Assembly: GCA_964057195.1 (NCBI GenBank)
Contig: OZ059852.1
Span: 20,945,233-21,009,232, forward strand
Reading direction: 5' to 3'
Length of the DNA: 64,000 bases
Origin: Orthosia cruda
Lineage: Eukaryota > Arthropoda > Insecta > Lepidoptera > Noctuidae
Within the stretch, counting starts at the first letter, position 1; each line of letters begins with the position of its first letter. The notes under the pieces were generated by a model, which saw only the letters and a list, made by a program, of their open reading frames with translations, had not been told where the DNA came from and did not search any database. Both the position numbers and the translations under genes were made by a program. This document shows positions 42,119 through 50,155 of this stretch, piece by piece.

Positions 42119-43273
42119 ATGGCGAGTGGAGACACTAGTAATATAACAATGAGAAAAATAAGGAAAACGAACTCTCATAATAATGTGTCAATTATGAACA
42201 CTTCAGACTCGTCACTCTTTGAGACCACGGTGCAAAGTCTGCCTGACCAATGCGAAACTTTAGAAGTACGTGATTTACAAGATAAATTATTATCTGTGGA
42301 GGAGGAATTACTGATTGCAAATAATGAAATAGAGAATCTAAACACAGAAAATACAAAATTAAAATGGGAATTGGAAAAGAGTTCTAAAATCATAGAATTA
42401 TATAAAAAGGTCGGATATAGGGAGTCTTCTTCCACCCCACCAACTACAATGCGGAAGAATAATAAAAAGAAAGACCAGAATGAGACTAACACCCCGTCTA
42501 AGAAAAATAATGATCAACATATTATTATCCCTGACAAGCCTATAAATGTAGAACAACCGAAGCAAGATAAGGGTTTTAAAAGAAATTCTACAAGTATCCA
42601 GGATTTTTCTGAAAAAGATACCAATCCAAGTGTGTGCAAGGAAAGCCAGCTGCCAGTCGCCAGCTTTGCCCACAAGAATAAACTATACATACTGAGCACG
42701 AATAATACTAATAAAATACTATCCATAGCGCAAAATACCTTTGCAAACAAATTTGACTGTTGCCACTATATAACACGTCAAGGGAAAATTGAACAACTCT
42801 TGAACGGTTTAAAAGAAAAACTTATGAAATTCACAATGAATGATTTTTGTGTAATTCTTTTAGGTGATGAAGACTTCAAAAATACTAATAATTATTTTGA
42901 AATTATATTCCGCTTAAGAGAAGTTATTCAAAACATAAATAATACGAATGTGATCATATGTTTACCGACGTATAAATATGGATACTATGCTAATTTATTT
43001 AACAGTAGAACAGAAACTTTCAATAACCTCTTGTATCTAGATGTATTGACATATGAACATTTATATCTGTTGGACAGTAATAAAAATCTTTCCTATGACT
43101 ACAAAATGTATAATAAACGAACTGGCTTAGTAAGTAACCATGGAATGTATATAATATTTAGGGACATAGATAGTTTAATAATTGACATACAATATAATAA
43201 TAGTCTAAGTGATACAATTGACATAACCATTGATAATAATCTGACAAATAAGGACACTTTTTTTCGTGACTAA
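42119..43273 (+). CDS. LINE2 ORF1: coiled coil plus SGNH-like domain, 384 aa
   Basis: Intact. ATG at 42119 in context 'aacaATGgcg'. Residues about 50-95 form a heptad-like coiled coil (LQDKLLSVEEELL, NNEIENLNTENTKL) for self-association. A Lys/Asn-rich hinge follows, then an SGNH/esterase-like region (about 185-350: KNKLYILSTNN, FCVILLGDEDF, NVIICLPTYKYGYY). The G-x-N-D block is replaced by GDED and no Ser nucleophile is clear, so enzymatic activity is doubtful. Esterase-type ORF1 proteins are known in CR1-like LINEs and probably bind RNA or membranes. The last codons, KDTFFRD then TAA, overlap ORF2 and form the putative +1 frameshift site. Confidence 0.88.
   Translation: MASGDTSNITMRKIRKTNSHNNVSIMNTSDSSLFETTVQSLPDQCETLEVRDLQDKLLSVEEELLIANNEIENLNTENTKLKWELEKSSKIIELYKKVGYRESSSTPPTTMRKNNKKKDQNETNTPSKKNNDQHIIIPDKPINVEQPKQDKGFKRNSTSIQDFSEKDTNPSVCKESQLPVASFAHKNKLYILSTNNTNKILSIAQNTFANKFDCCHYITRQGKIEQLLNGLKEKLMKFTMNDFCVILLGDEDFKNTNNYFEIIFRLREVIQNINNTNVIICLPTYKYGYYANLFNSRTETFNNLLYLDVLTYEHLYLLDSNKNLSYDYKMYNKRTGLVSNHGMYIIFRDIDSLIIDIQYNNSLSDTIDITIDNNLTNKDTFFRD
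43258..43273 (+). promoter_or_regulatory. Putative +1 ribosomal frameshift site, LINE2 ORF1/ORF2
   Basis: Sequence T7-CGT-GAC-TAA. In frame: TTT-TTT-CGT-GAC-stop. ORF2 is open in the +1 phase (TTC-GTG-ACT-AAA) with no in-frame ATG nearby. UUU in the P site can re-pair as UUC while a slow CGN codon waits in the A site. Confidence 0.6.
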
Positions 43274-43730
43274 ATATTTATGTGTACTACATCAGAACAT
43301 TGCCGGTCTCGTTAGTAAATCTGATGCTCTCTCAGTATGTTTATGTGAACTTTCAGAACGAGATGTCGATGTAGATGTAATATGCATTTCAGAGCATTTT
43401 ATAATGGCTGGCTGTGAGAATCAGCTACACCTACCTAATTATAGTTTAGCTGCTTGTTATAGTAGACAGACAAGTAAGCGAGGCGGTGCATGTATACTTG
43501 TTAAGCATGGTATTCAATGGAAAGGATTGACCGATGTAGCAAACATGTCCTCGCAAAGTGTAATCGAGTGCTGTGCAGTTAAATTGACGGACTATAACAT
43601 TATAATTGTGTGTATTTATAGAGTACCTAACTCAAATAATATCAATGAGTTTTTTGATAAACTGGAAACTGTTTTAAAATATTTATCCAAACAACGATGT
43701 AAGAATATAGTTTTGGCTGGTGATTACAAC
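43266..43730 (+). pseudogene. LINE2 ORF2, endonuclease N-terminal part
   Basis: Open from the frameshift site: TKYLCVLHQNIAGL, VICISEHF, TSKRGGACILVKH, IIIVCIYRVPNSN, VLAGDYN. These are the usual blocks of a LINE endonuclease. The frame is cut by the LTR element directly after GDYN, a catalytic position, and continues at 50156. Confidence 0.9.
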
Positions 43731-43841
43731 TGAGAGGGAGATGTCAATGTAACCATATAAACTTGTGTTCTTTTATAATAAAGGGCAGTATAGCAACAGC
43801 ATTCGTTGTATCACTTACTCCTAATACCACTCATCCGTACA
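43731..43841 (+). repeat. 5' LTR (111 bp)
   Basis: From 'tgagagggagatg' to 'catccgtaca'. It contains AATAAA (43777-43782), a possible polyadenylation signal overlapping a TATA-like 'ttataata'. It is very short for a Gypsy-type LTR. Confidence 0.93.
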
Positions 43842-43858
43842 TGGCGACCGTGACAGCG
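43842..43858 (+). promoter_or_regulatory. Primer-binding site
   Basis: 'tggcgaccgtgacagcg' follows the LTR directly. It begins TGG, the complement of tRNA 3' CCA. The sequence resembles the tRNA-Arg PBS I recall from the Drosophila 412/mdg1 group; the tRNA identity is from memory. Confidence 0.75.
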
Positions 43859-43994
43859 TAAACGCTAGCAGCGTATGTTTACATTTCTTTGACCAAAACG
43901 GGTGTCGCAATGTATTGTAACGAGACCAATCTCGTACTGGGACTTAGCGTGGTCACTATTCTATTTTGTGAATATTTACCACGACAATCACAAA

Positions 43995-44309
43995 ATGGGT
44001 ACAACTAATACGAAGGAAGAAGTTATAGTTCCACAAAACGCAGCAGGTGGAAGTAACAGCGCTGACATCACGCAGCTGACGATACATGCCAGCACAACAA
44101 ACATCATTTTAATCGTGTTACTTCTTATAGCATCGTTGGCGTTTTTGTATGGTATCTTCAGAATCTACAAGAATTGCCATCAGAAATGGATGGGTAATGA
44201 GATCAGGAAGGACAGATTACGATGTTCTATATGGAGACGTAGAGCTGACGCAGAGGAAATGCGGACGAATGCCAGAGGCTACAAGAAGGACACTGAGGAC
44301 GTCATCTGA
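43995..44309 (+). CDS. Small accessory membrane protein of the LTR element, 104 aa
   Basis: I choose ATG 43995 (context 'cacaaaATGggt') over the upstream in-frame start at 43902, because it gives an N-terminus MGTTNTKEE that fits the N-myristoylation pattern (Gly2, Thr6). A polar segment with PQNAAGGSNSAD follows. Residues about 42-62 (IILIVLLLIASLAFLYGIF) form one membrane-spanning helix. Then comes RIYKNCHQKW, with a Cys next to the membrane that could be acylated, and a basic tail rich in Arg and Lys. It is not env: there is no signal peptide, fusion motif or ectodomain. Similar small proteins are, in my memory, encoded 5' of gag in other insect Gypsy-type elements, but I know of no assigned function. 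A role in bringing Gag to membranes is inference. Confidence 0.75.
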   Translation: MGTTNTKEEVIVPQNAAGGSNSADITQLTIHASTTNIILIVLLLIASLAFLYGIFRIYKNCHQKWMGNEIRKDRLRCSIWRRRADAEEMRTNARGYKKDTEDVI

Positions 44310-44508
44310 AGAGTTAAAAACCCAGGGTTTACGAAGAAAAGTGCGCGAAAGTTGTATTCGTTATGTGTCAGTGCGTGGTTATATATAAGGTGTTGTCTAT
44401 TCTCTATTAGTAGTAAACGTGTAATAGCATAAAATATACATGACATTATTTTAGTGGACTAAAATAAGTGACAAATGAAAAAAAAAATGAACGCTGGAGT
44501 GTATGCAG

Positions 44509-44877
44509 TACAAGTAAAATTTAAAAATTTAAAAAACCCCCGACACATTTATCTTGCGAAAACATCCCGATTCAAACAGTAAAACGCCCATAACTTTTGA
44601 ACGGCTGAACCGTTTTTTTTTAAACATAGCTAAGAACACTCTCGACACAATCACCTTTCCAACAAAAAAAACTAAATCAAAATCGGTTCATCCGTTGAGG
44701 CGCTATGATGCCACAGACAGACACACAGATACACAGATACACAGATACACAGATACACAGACACACAGATACACAGATACACAGATACACAGATACACAG
44801 ATACACAGATACACAGATACACAGCAACACACTTCAAACTTATAACACCCCTCTTTTTTCCGTCGGGGGTTAATAAA
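44509..44877 (+). repeat. REP-B copy in the LTR element's leader, with expanded microsatellite
   Basis: Full REP-B order from 'acaagtaaaattt' to 'gtcgggggttaa', with a repeated 'acacagat' tract (about 44720-44825) much longer than at 19385-19415. It lies between the accessory ORF and gag. Either it inserted after this copy integrated, or the active family carries it. Confidence 0.85.
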
Positions 44878-44933
44878 ATAATGGTATGTAATTCAGTACC
44901 TACTAAGAAAATAGAAATAAGTATTTATGTTAA

Positions 44934-46094
44934 ATGGCAGAAAACTTAAAAACATTGTACGACAAGTTAATTGAAATCAGAAAATATTTGATAAAGATAG
45001 GTCCAGATAGAAGAAAAGGTAACATTATAGTCGTAAAATTAGCAGAGGCAGACAACTTAGTAAAAGAGTACAACTTATTTTTAGAATATTATTCAAAATC
45101 GAAAAGCACCGTATGTGAGAGTGAATGTTCGCATATTCACGAGCTTTGCGCAAATTTTGATCATTCATATGAACAAATATTAGAATTGTGCTCACAGAAA
45201 CCTAGTACGGCAGATAAAATGGCAACTACTTGTAAATTTGATTTAAAAGTTGCTTTAAGTTTATTACCAGTTTGTACAGACGATGAGGCTAGCGTAAAGC
45301 AACTTATAGATGGCATAGAGTATTACAAAACAGAGTTAGACGAAAATTCACAAGGAAAACTGTTAAATTTCGTATTAAAAAATAGACTCTCACAGACCGC
45401 AAAATTGAAATTAGCGACTTCATATGTCAATATTGACGACTTTATAGCTGACTTGAAGATTCAGTTATTGCCTAAAAAATCGGCTACAGCAATTCAACGA
45501 AAGCTGCAAAGTCTTAGGCAAAACGATTTATCAATCGATGATTTCGGCAAAAAAATTACGGAATTGTTTGTTGATTTGACGATCTCTCAATCGGGGGCCA
45601 ACGAGGCCAGTTTGAAAGTTTTAAAGCCAATTAATGAGAAGCAAGCTATCAAATGTTTCTCAGATGGATTGAGAAATCGACGACTTAGTACAATAATTTC
45701 AGCCAGAAATTTTACATCATTGAAAGATGCAGTACAGGCGGCCATCGATGAAGATATAACAAGTCCATCAACATCTTCCGATATTTTAACGATGAATTAT
45801 AGAGGGAGATCGTCTTATAACTGGTCACAGCGGAGAGGCCGCTTCTCATACGCAGGTAGAGGACGCGCACGTGGCAATCAACAGGTTATCCAAAACCAAG
45901 ACGAACAGCAGGATCAGGTTCGGAGAGGATCGCAGGCAAGCTGGCGCCGGTCCACCCGACCATTTCATGGAAACAGAGGTAGGTCCAATTATAGCACCTC
46001 CAGGGATCAACACATACATACATTGGATGACTCAGAAACGCAGGAAAATACAGAAACAGAACAGCGGAATGAGGACCAGTTTTTTCGGGACTAA
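44934..46094 (+). CDS. gag: Gag, 386 aa, without zinc knuckle
   Basis: The structural protein that would form the intracellular particle. ATG 44934 in context 'ttaaATGgca'. Residues 1-285 are helical capsid-like sequence (KFDLKVALSLLP, DDFIADLKIQLLPK, KQAIKCFSDGLRNRRL, SLKDAVQAAIDEDI). The C-terminal region (about 288-350) has no CX2CX4HX4C knuckle. In its place is an RG-rich basic stretch (RRGRFSYAGRGRARGN, FHGNRGRSNY) that probably binds RNA. It ends EDQFFRD then TAA. The pol frame overlaps in the +1 phase. Confidence 0.88.
   Translation: MAENLKTLYDKLIEIRKYLIKIGPDRRKGNIIVVKLAEADNLVKEYNLFLEYYSKSKSTVCESECSHIHELCANFDHSYEQILELCSQKPSTADKMATTCKFDLKVALSLLPVCTDDEASVKQLIDGIEYYKTELDENSQGKLLNFVLKNRLSQTAKLKLATSYVNIDDFIADLKIQLLPKKSATAIQRKLQSLRQNDLSIDDFGKKITELFVDLTISQSGANEASLKVLKPINEKQAIKCFSDGLRNRRLSTIISARNFTSLKDAVQAAIDEDITSPSTSSDILTMNYRGRSSYNWSQRRGRFSYAGRGRARGNQQVIQNQDEQQDQVRRGSQASWRRSTRPFHGNRGRSNYSTSRDQHIHTLDDSETQENTETEQRNEDQFFRD
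46080..46094 (+). promoter_or_regulatory. Putative +1 ribosomal frameshift site, gag/pol
   Basis: TTT-TTT-CGG-GAC-TAA, with the pol frame reading TTT-TTC-GGG-ACT-AAA. It matches the LINE2 site except T against G at one base and run length. Pol has no usable ATG at its start, so a recoding event is the natural way to make Gag-Pol. Confidence 0.65.
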
Positions 46095-47019
46095 AAATAT
46101 AATTTTATCATGCAATAACGTAGGCTACGTAAATATAAAATCGCATAACCATTATTCATACCAATTATTAGTAGACACCGGTGCATCCATATCTGTCATA
46201 AAGTATAAACAAATTCTCGACCAAAACATTCCAATCCATATCGAGAAGACACTTGTAAACGGCATCGGGGGCAAAGTACAGGCTATAGGATATGCTTATT
46301 TGCGCCTAGTTATTGGAAATCAGACCCTACAACATAAGTTCTATGTTTTTAAAACATTGCCTTGTAAAGGTAGTGGCATACTGGGACAAGACTTTTTAAG
46401 CAAGTATAAATCAGTATTAAATTACGGTAACCAAACTTTGTTACTATGGAATAACAACTCAAAGGTATCATTACCATTAATAATGACAAACAATCATTTT
46501 AATATACCGGCAAGATCAGAGTCTATTCACTTTATTCGAACATGTGAGATAGAAGAATGTGTAGTTAATGGAACAGAACTGCGAAAGGGGATCTTTGTTG
46601 CAAATACTTTAGTTAAGCCCACGAATGGGAAAATACCAATTAGGATTTTAAACACCACGGAGACAGATTTAGTCTTGACAACAATTAGTCCAACACTTTA
46701 CAAAGCAAGCGAGTATGATGTATGTTCATTTCAAGAAACCAATAATAATGCTGATCGTGTCAGAAAGGTATTCGCTTCGCTATCGCTGAAACATTTAAAT
46801 AAAGAGGAGCAATTGTCCATAGAGTCCATTTGCGCAAAATATGCAGATATTTTCTTCCTACCGGGTGATAAATTAGGAACAACTAAATTATATGAACACT
46901 CAATAACATTGAAACCAAACGTGGCACCAGTGTACGTTAAGCCCTACAGAATGCCGCATTCACAGAAAGCCGAATTAAAAAAAACAAGTGGACAACTTAT
47001 TGGAACAAGAAATTATTGA
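46086..47019 (+). CDS. pol: Pol, protease part, up to a homopolymer frameshift
   Basis: The first part of pol in the +1 frame. A retroviral-type aspartic protease with active site LLVDTGASISVIK, flap-region IGGKVQAIGYAYL and GSGILGQDFL. A linker leads to the RT entry (YVKPYRMPHSQKAELKK). The frame then passes an A8 tract (46977-46984), leaves the RT phase and stops at 47019. An upstream extension of this frame to 45871 overlaps gag and is not likely translated. Confidence 0.88.
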
Positions 47020-49714
47020 ACCTTGTTCCAGTGAGTGGTCCAGCCCAGTACTCCTAGTGCCTAAAAAATCAGACGCAAACGGGGAAAAAAAATGGCGGTT
47101 AGTTATAGATTACCGTAAGCTCAACACTTGTATTCAGGATGATAAGTTTCCACTGCCAAACATCACGGATATACTAGATTCCTTGTGTGGATGTATTTAT
47201 TTCACACATTTAGATTTAAACCAAGGATTTTTTAACGTAGCGTTAAACAAACACAGTAGGAAATATACTTCATTTAGTGCAGACGGTGGTCAGTATCAAA
47301 TGACAAGAATGCCTATGGGACTCAAAACTAGTCCCAGCTCATTTTCGCGTATGATGACCATGGCAATGACCGGGCTATCCTACGACAAGTGCTTAGTGTA
47401 CCTAGACGATCTTATTTGTATGGGACGGAACTTAACTGACCATAACAAAAATTTAATAGAAGTATTCGAAAAGTTGCGCAGTGCCAACTTAAAATTAAAT
47501 CCCACTAAATGCGATTTCCTTAAGAAAGAGATGCTTTATTTAGGCCACGTGGTGACAGGCAATGGTATATTGCCGGACCCAGATAAGATTAAAATAATTA
47601 AAGAGTATCCAGTTCCTAAAAGTACGGACGAAGTGAAACGCTTCGTTGCTTTTGCAAACTACTATAGAAAATTTATAGACCACTTTGCCGACAAAGCCTA
47701 TCATTTAAACCTTTTAAGTAAGAAAAACACTAAATTCAACTGGGATAGCAACTGTCAAACGTCATTTGAAACTCTAAAACAGAGTATGATGTCACCGCCA
47801 ATCCTACAGTACCCAGATTTCTCAGAACTAAATCAATTCATAGTACAAACCGATGCATCTGGGTACGCAATTGGGGCAGTACTATCAAATTCAAATGGCA
47901 GACCAATAGCTTACGCTAGTAGGAGCCTTAACAAAGCGGAAAAGAACTATCCCACTATAGAGAAAGAACTCTTAGCTGTAGTTTGGGCTGTCAAATATTT
48001 CAGACCCTATTTATACGGTCGTACATTTAAAATACTAACCGACCACAAACCCCTTGTATACTTATTTAATTTAAAAGACCCATCTAGCAGGCTCTTTAAA
48101 TTTAGACTAGCTCTAGAAGAATACAATTACGAAATAGAATACGTAAAAGGGAGTGAGAACTGCGTTGCAGACGCATTATCTAGAATAAAAATTACGTCAA
48201 AAGAACTTAAAGAAATGAATGAGTGTCTGTGTGCAGTAATGACTCGCGCTCAAAAACGAAAATTAGATGCTGTCGCCCCGGCAGATGAGTTGCCCACCGA
48301 CAACTTGCCAGTTCAACCACATGTAGTGGAAACTCATATCAAACCAAGAGGCGCAGTAGAGTTAAGATTTGCACCCAGTAGCAGTCTTAAGAAGTTAAAG
48401 AGCGATAGCTCAGTAGTGTTACAAACACACATAATATTATTGTATAATGCCCAAATGAAAACTATATTCATAAACTCGGCATCTCAATCACAAACTACGC
48501 GAGCCGAGTTTGCGAGAGAGCTGAGTGATCTATGTAACAAGCTAAATATAGAAGAAGTATACTTCATTAAAAATTCGAATGATAAAATTTTTGTAGAGAA
48601 ATTAACTAGTGAGATAAGAAAACAAAGCAACTGGAAAGGGCCCAGATTATGTATATTAAAAGATGTCGAAAGAATAGAGGACAAAGATGATAGGAAAGTG
48701 ATACTCAACGACTTTCATCTTTTGCCCACTAGTGGGCACGCGGGCATGAGAAGAATGCTGACTAATATAAAAAAATACTATTTTTGGCCAGGCTTAGAAA
48801 GTGATGTCAAAAATTATGTCAAAAAATGTGTTCAATGTCAGAAGCATAAGTATACAGTTCAGGTGAAAGAGCCAATGGCAATCACCACAACTGCTCATTC
48901 GGCTTTCGATAAAATCTTCTTAGACTTGGTAGGACCATTAGACAAAGACAGCAACAATTTTTCTTATATATTGACATTGCAATGCGAGCTGTCCAAGTAT
49001 GTATGTGCGTATCCCCTCGTCACTAAAACCTCTACAGAAGTAGCACGCACCTTCGTGGATAACTTCATACTTCAACATGGCATCCCGAGGGACATAGCTA
49101 CCGACAGAGGCACAGAGTTCATGTCCGAGACCGTGACACAGGTTTGTGAATTACTACATATTAAAAAGTTAAACTCAACTGCGTATCATCACCAAAGCAT
49201 CGGAGCGCTAGAGAACTCGCATAAAAATCTAGGTGCATTTTTGCGAATCCAAGCAGAAGGAAAACCCGAATTATGGAGTACTTGGTTACCATTCTGGTGC
49301 TTTGCTTATAATACGACAGTTCACTCGTCAACAAAATTTACACCATTCGAACTCGTATACGGTAGAAAGTGTAACTTGCCCAATAATTTGGAAAAGTGTG
49401 TAGAGCCTCTATATAATTACGACAGTTACCCGCTTGAACTTAAGTACCGCCTACAGGTTTCTCAAACCGAAGCGCGGGAAAATTTGATAGCCAATAAAAT
49501 AGGCAGAAAAAGTAGATACGACCAGCATGTAAATCCAATACGCTACAAGCCAAACGATCAAGTTTTAATTAAAAATGAAACTGGCAATAAACTTCAACAA
49601 TTATATTCTGGACCTTACAAGGTGATTAGAGATTTGTCACCAAATGTTGAGGTCAATTATAAGGGAAAACCCGACATTATTCACAAAAACAGAACGAAAC
49701 CGTATCATGTTTAA
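46988..49714 (+). CDS. pol: Pol: reverse transcriptase, RNase H, integrase (908 codons open)
   Basis: Opens at a GTG with no ATG. It is the continuation of pol after the A8 tract. RT: WRLVIDYRKLN, FTHLDLNQGF, MPMGLKTSP, YLDD at 138-141. RNase H: QTDASGYAIG (Asp289), YPTIEKELLA, LTDHKPLVYL, ENCVADALSR. Integrase: zinc-binding H577, H584, C614, C617, and core D646, D706, E742, a textbook D,D(35)E. The tail ends GPYKVIRDLSP, HKNRTKPYHV. All catalytic residues are present. Apart from the single frame break the enzyme set looks complete. Confidence 0.93.
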   Translation: MDNLLEQEIIEPCSSEWSSPVLLVPKKSDANGEKKWRLVIDYRKLNTCIQDDKFPLPNITDILDSLCGCIYFTHLDLNQGFFNVALNKHSRKYTSFSADGGQYQMTRMPMGLKTSPSSFSRMMTMAMTGLSYDKCLVYLDDLICMGRNLTDHNKNLIEVFEKLRSANLKLNPTKCDFLKKEMLYLGHVVTGNGILPDPDKIKIIKEYPVPKSTDEVKRFVAFANYYRKFIDHFADKAYHLNLLSKKNTKFNWDSNCQTSFETLKQSMMSPPILQYPDFSELNQFIVQTDASGYAIGAVLSNSNGRPIAYASRSLNKAEKNYPTIEKELLAVVWAVKYFRPYLYGRTFKILTDHKPLVYLFNLKDPSSRLFKFRLALEEYNYEIEYVKGSENCVADALSRIKITSKELKEMNECLCAVMTRAQKRKLDAVAPADELPTDNLPVQPHVVETHIKPRGAVELRFAPSSSLKKLKSDSSVVLQTHIILLYNAQMKTIFINSASQSQTTRAEFARELSDLCNKLNIEEVYFIKNSNDKIFVEKLTSEIRKQSNWKGPRLCILKDVERIEDKDDRKVILNDFHLLPTSGHAGMRRMLTNIKKYYFWPGLESDVKNYVKKCVQCQKHKYTVQVKEPMAITTTAHSAFDKIFLDLVGPLDKDSNNFSYILTLQCELSKYVCAYPLVTKTSTEVARTFVDNFILQHGIPRDIATDRGTEFMSETVTQVCELLHIKKLNSTAYHHQSIGALENSHKNLGAFLRIQAEGKPELWSTWLPFWCFAYNTTVHSSTKFTPFELVYGRKCNLPNNLEKCVEPLYNYDSYPLELKYRLQVSQTEARENLIANKIGRKSRYDQHVNPIRYKPNDQVLIKNETGNKLQQLYSGPYKVIRDLSPNVEVNYKGKPDIIHKNRTKPYHV

Positions 49715-50030
49715 GATAAAAACAATAAGACAATTAATTACCAATGCTATAAGCACTTAACAATAGCTATTATACAGGTCAGCAGAAAACGGAGACGAAT
49801 AATAAGCGCCAGCTGTGCGCTCATAGGTACTCAGGGATTGATTGTTATTATAAGTATGTAACTACTTATTATTGTATAACTTTGTATACCAAACATAACG
49901 AACATATGTACTACGATTATGTTATAACTATATTTTATACGTGTTAGCCTAAGAGTATCAATGTTTAATTTGTGCTTATATTGTATCCATGCAATAAAAT
50001 AAAAGTAAACTTTTATTTTATTTTAGTTTT

Positions 50031-50040
50031 AGGGAGGAGA
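50031..50040 (+). promoter_or_regulatory. Polypurine tract
   Basis: 'agggaggaga' directly before the 3' LTR, the expected primer for plus-strand synthesis. Confidence 0.85.
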
Positions 50041-50151
50041 TGAGAGGGAGATGTCAATGTAACCATATAAACTTGTGTTCTTTTATAATAAAGGGCAGTA
50101 TAGCAACAGCATTCGTTGTATCACTTACTCCTAATACCACTCATCCGTACA
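50041..50151 (+). repeat. 3' LTR (111 bp)
   Basis: Reads the same as 43731-43841 at every base. It is followed by the second CAAC and then the interrupted LINE2 codons. Confidence 0.93.
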
Positions 50152-50155
50152 CAAC

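Larger units (their letters stand above)
43731..50151 (+). mobile_element. Ty3/Gypsy-type LTR retrotransposon, 6,421 bp, identical LTRs
   Basis: 111-bp LTRs that read identically by eye, TG...CA ends, CAAC target duplication (43727-43730 and 50152-50155), PBS right after the 5' LTR and purine tract right before the 3' LTR. Gene order: small membrane-protein ORF, gag, protease, RT, RNase H, integrase. The RT-RNaseH-integrase order places it in Ty3/Gypsy (Metaviridae). No env-like frame lies between 49714 and 50031. A REP-B copy sits in the leader between the small ORF and gag. One homopolymer frameshift separates protease from RT. Confidence 0.95.

Noticed and set aside
44149..44388. 79-codon frame overlapping the accessory ORF
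   Set aside because: It is out of frame with the ORF that has the good start and membrane helix. No features of its own.
49715..50030. An env gene after pol in the LTR element
   Set aside because: Only about 315 bp remain before the polypurine tract, with no frame of useful length.
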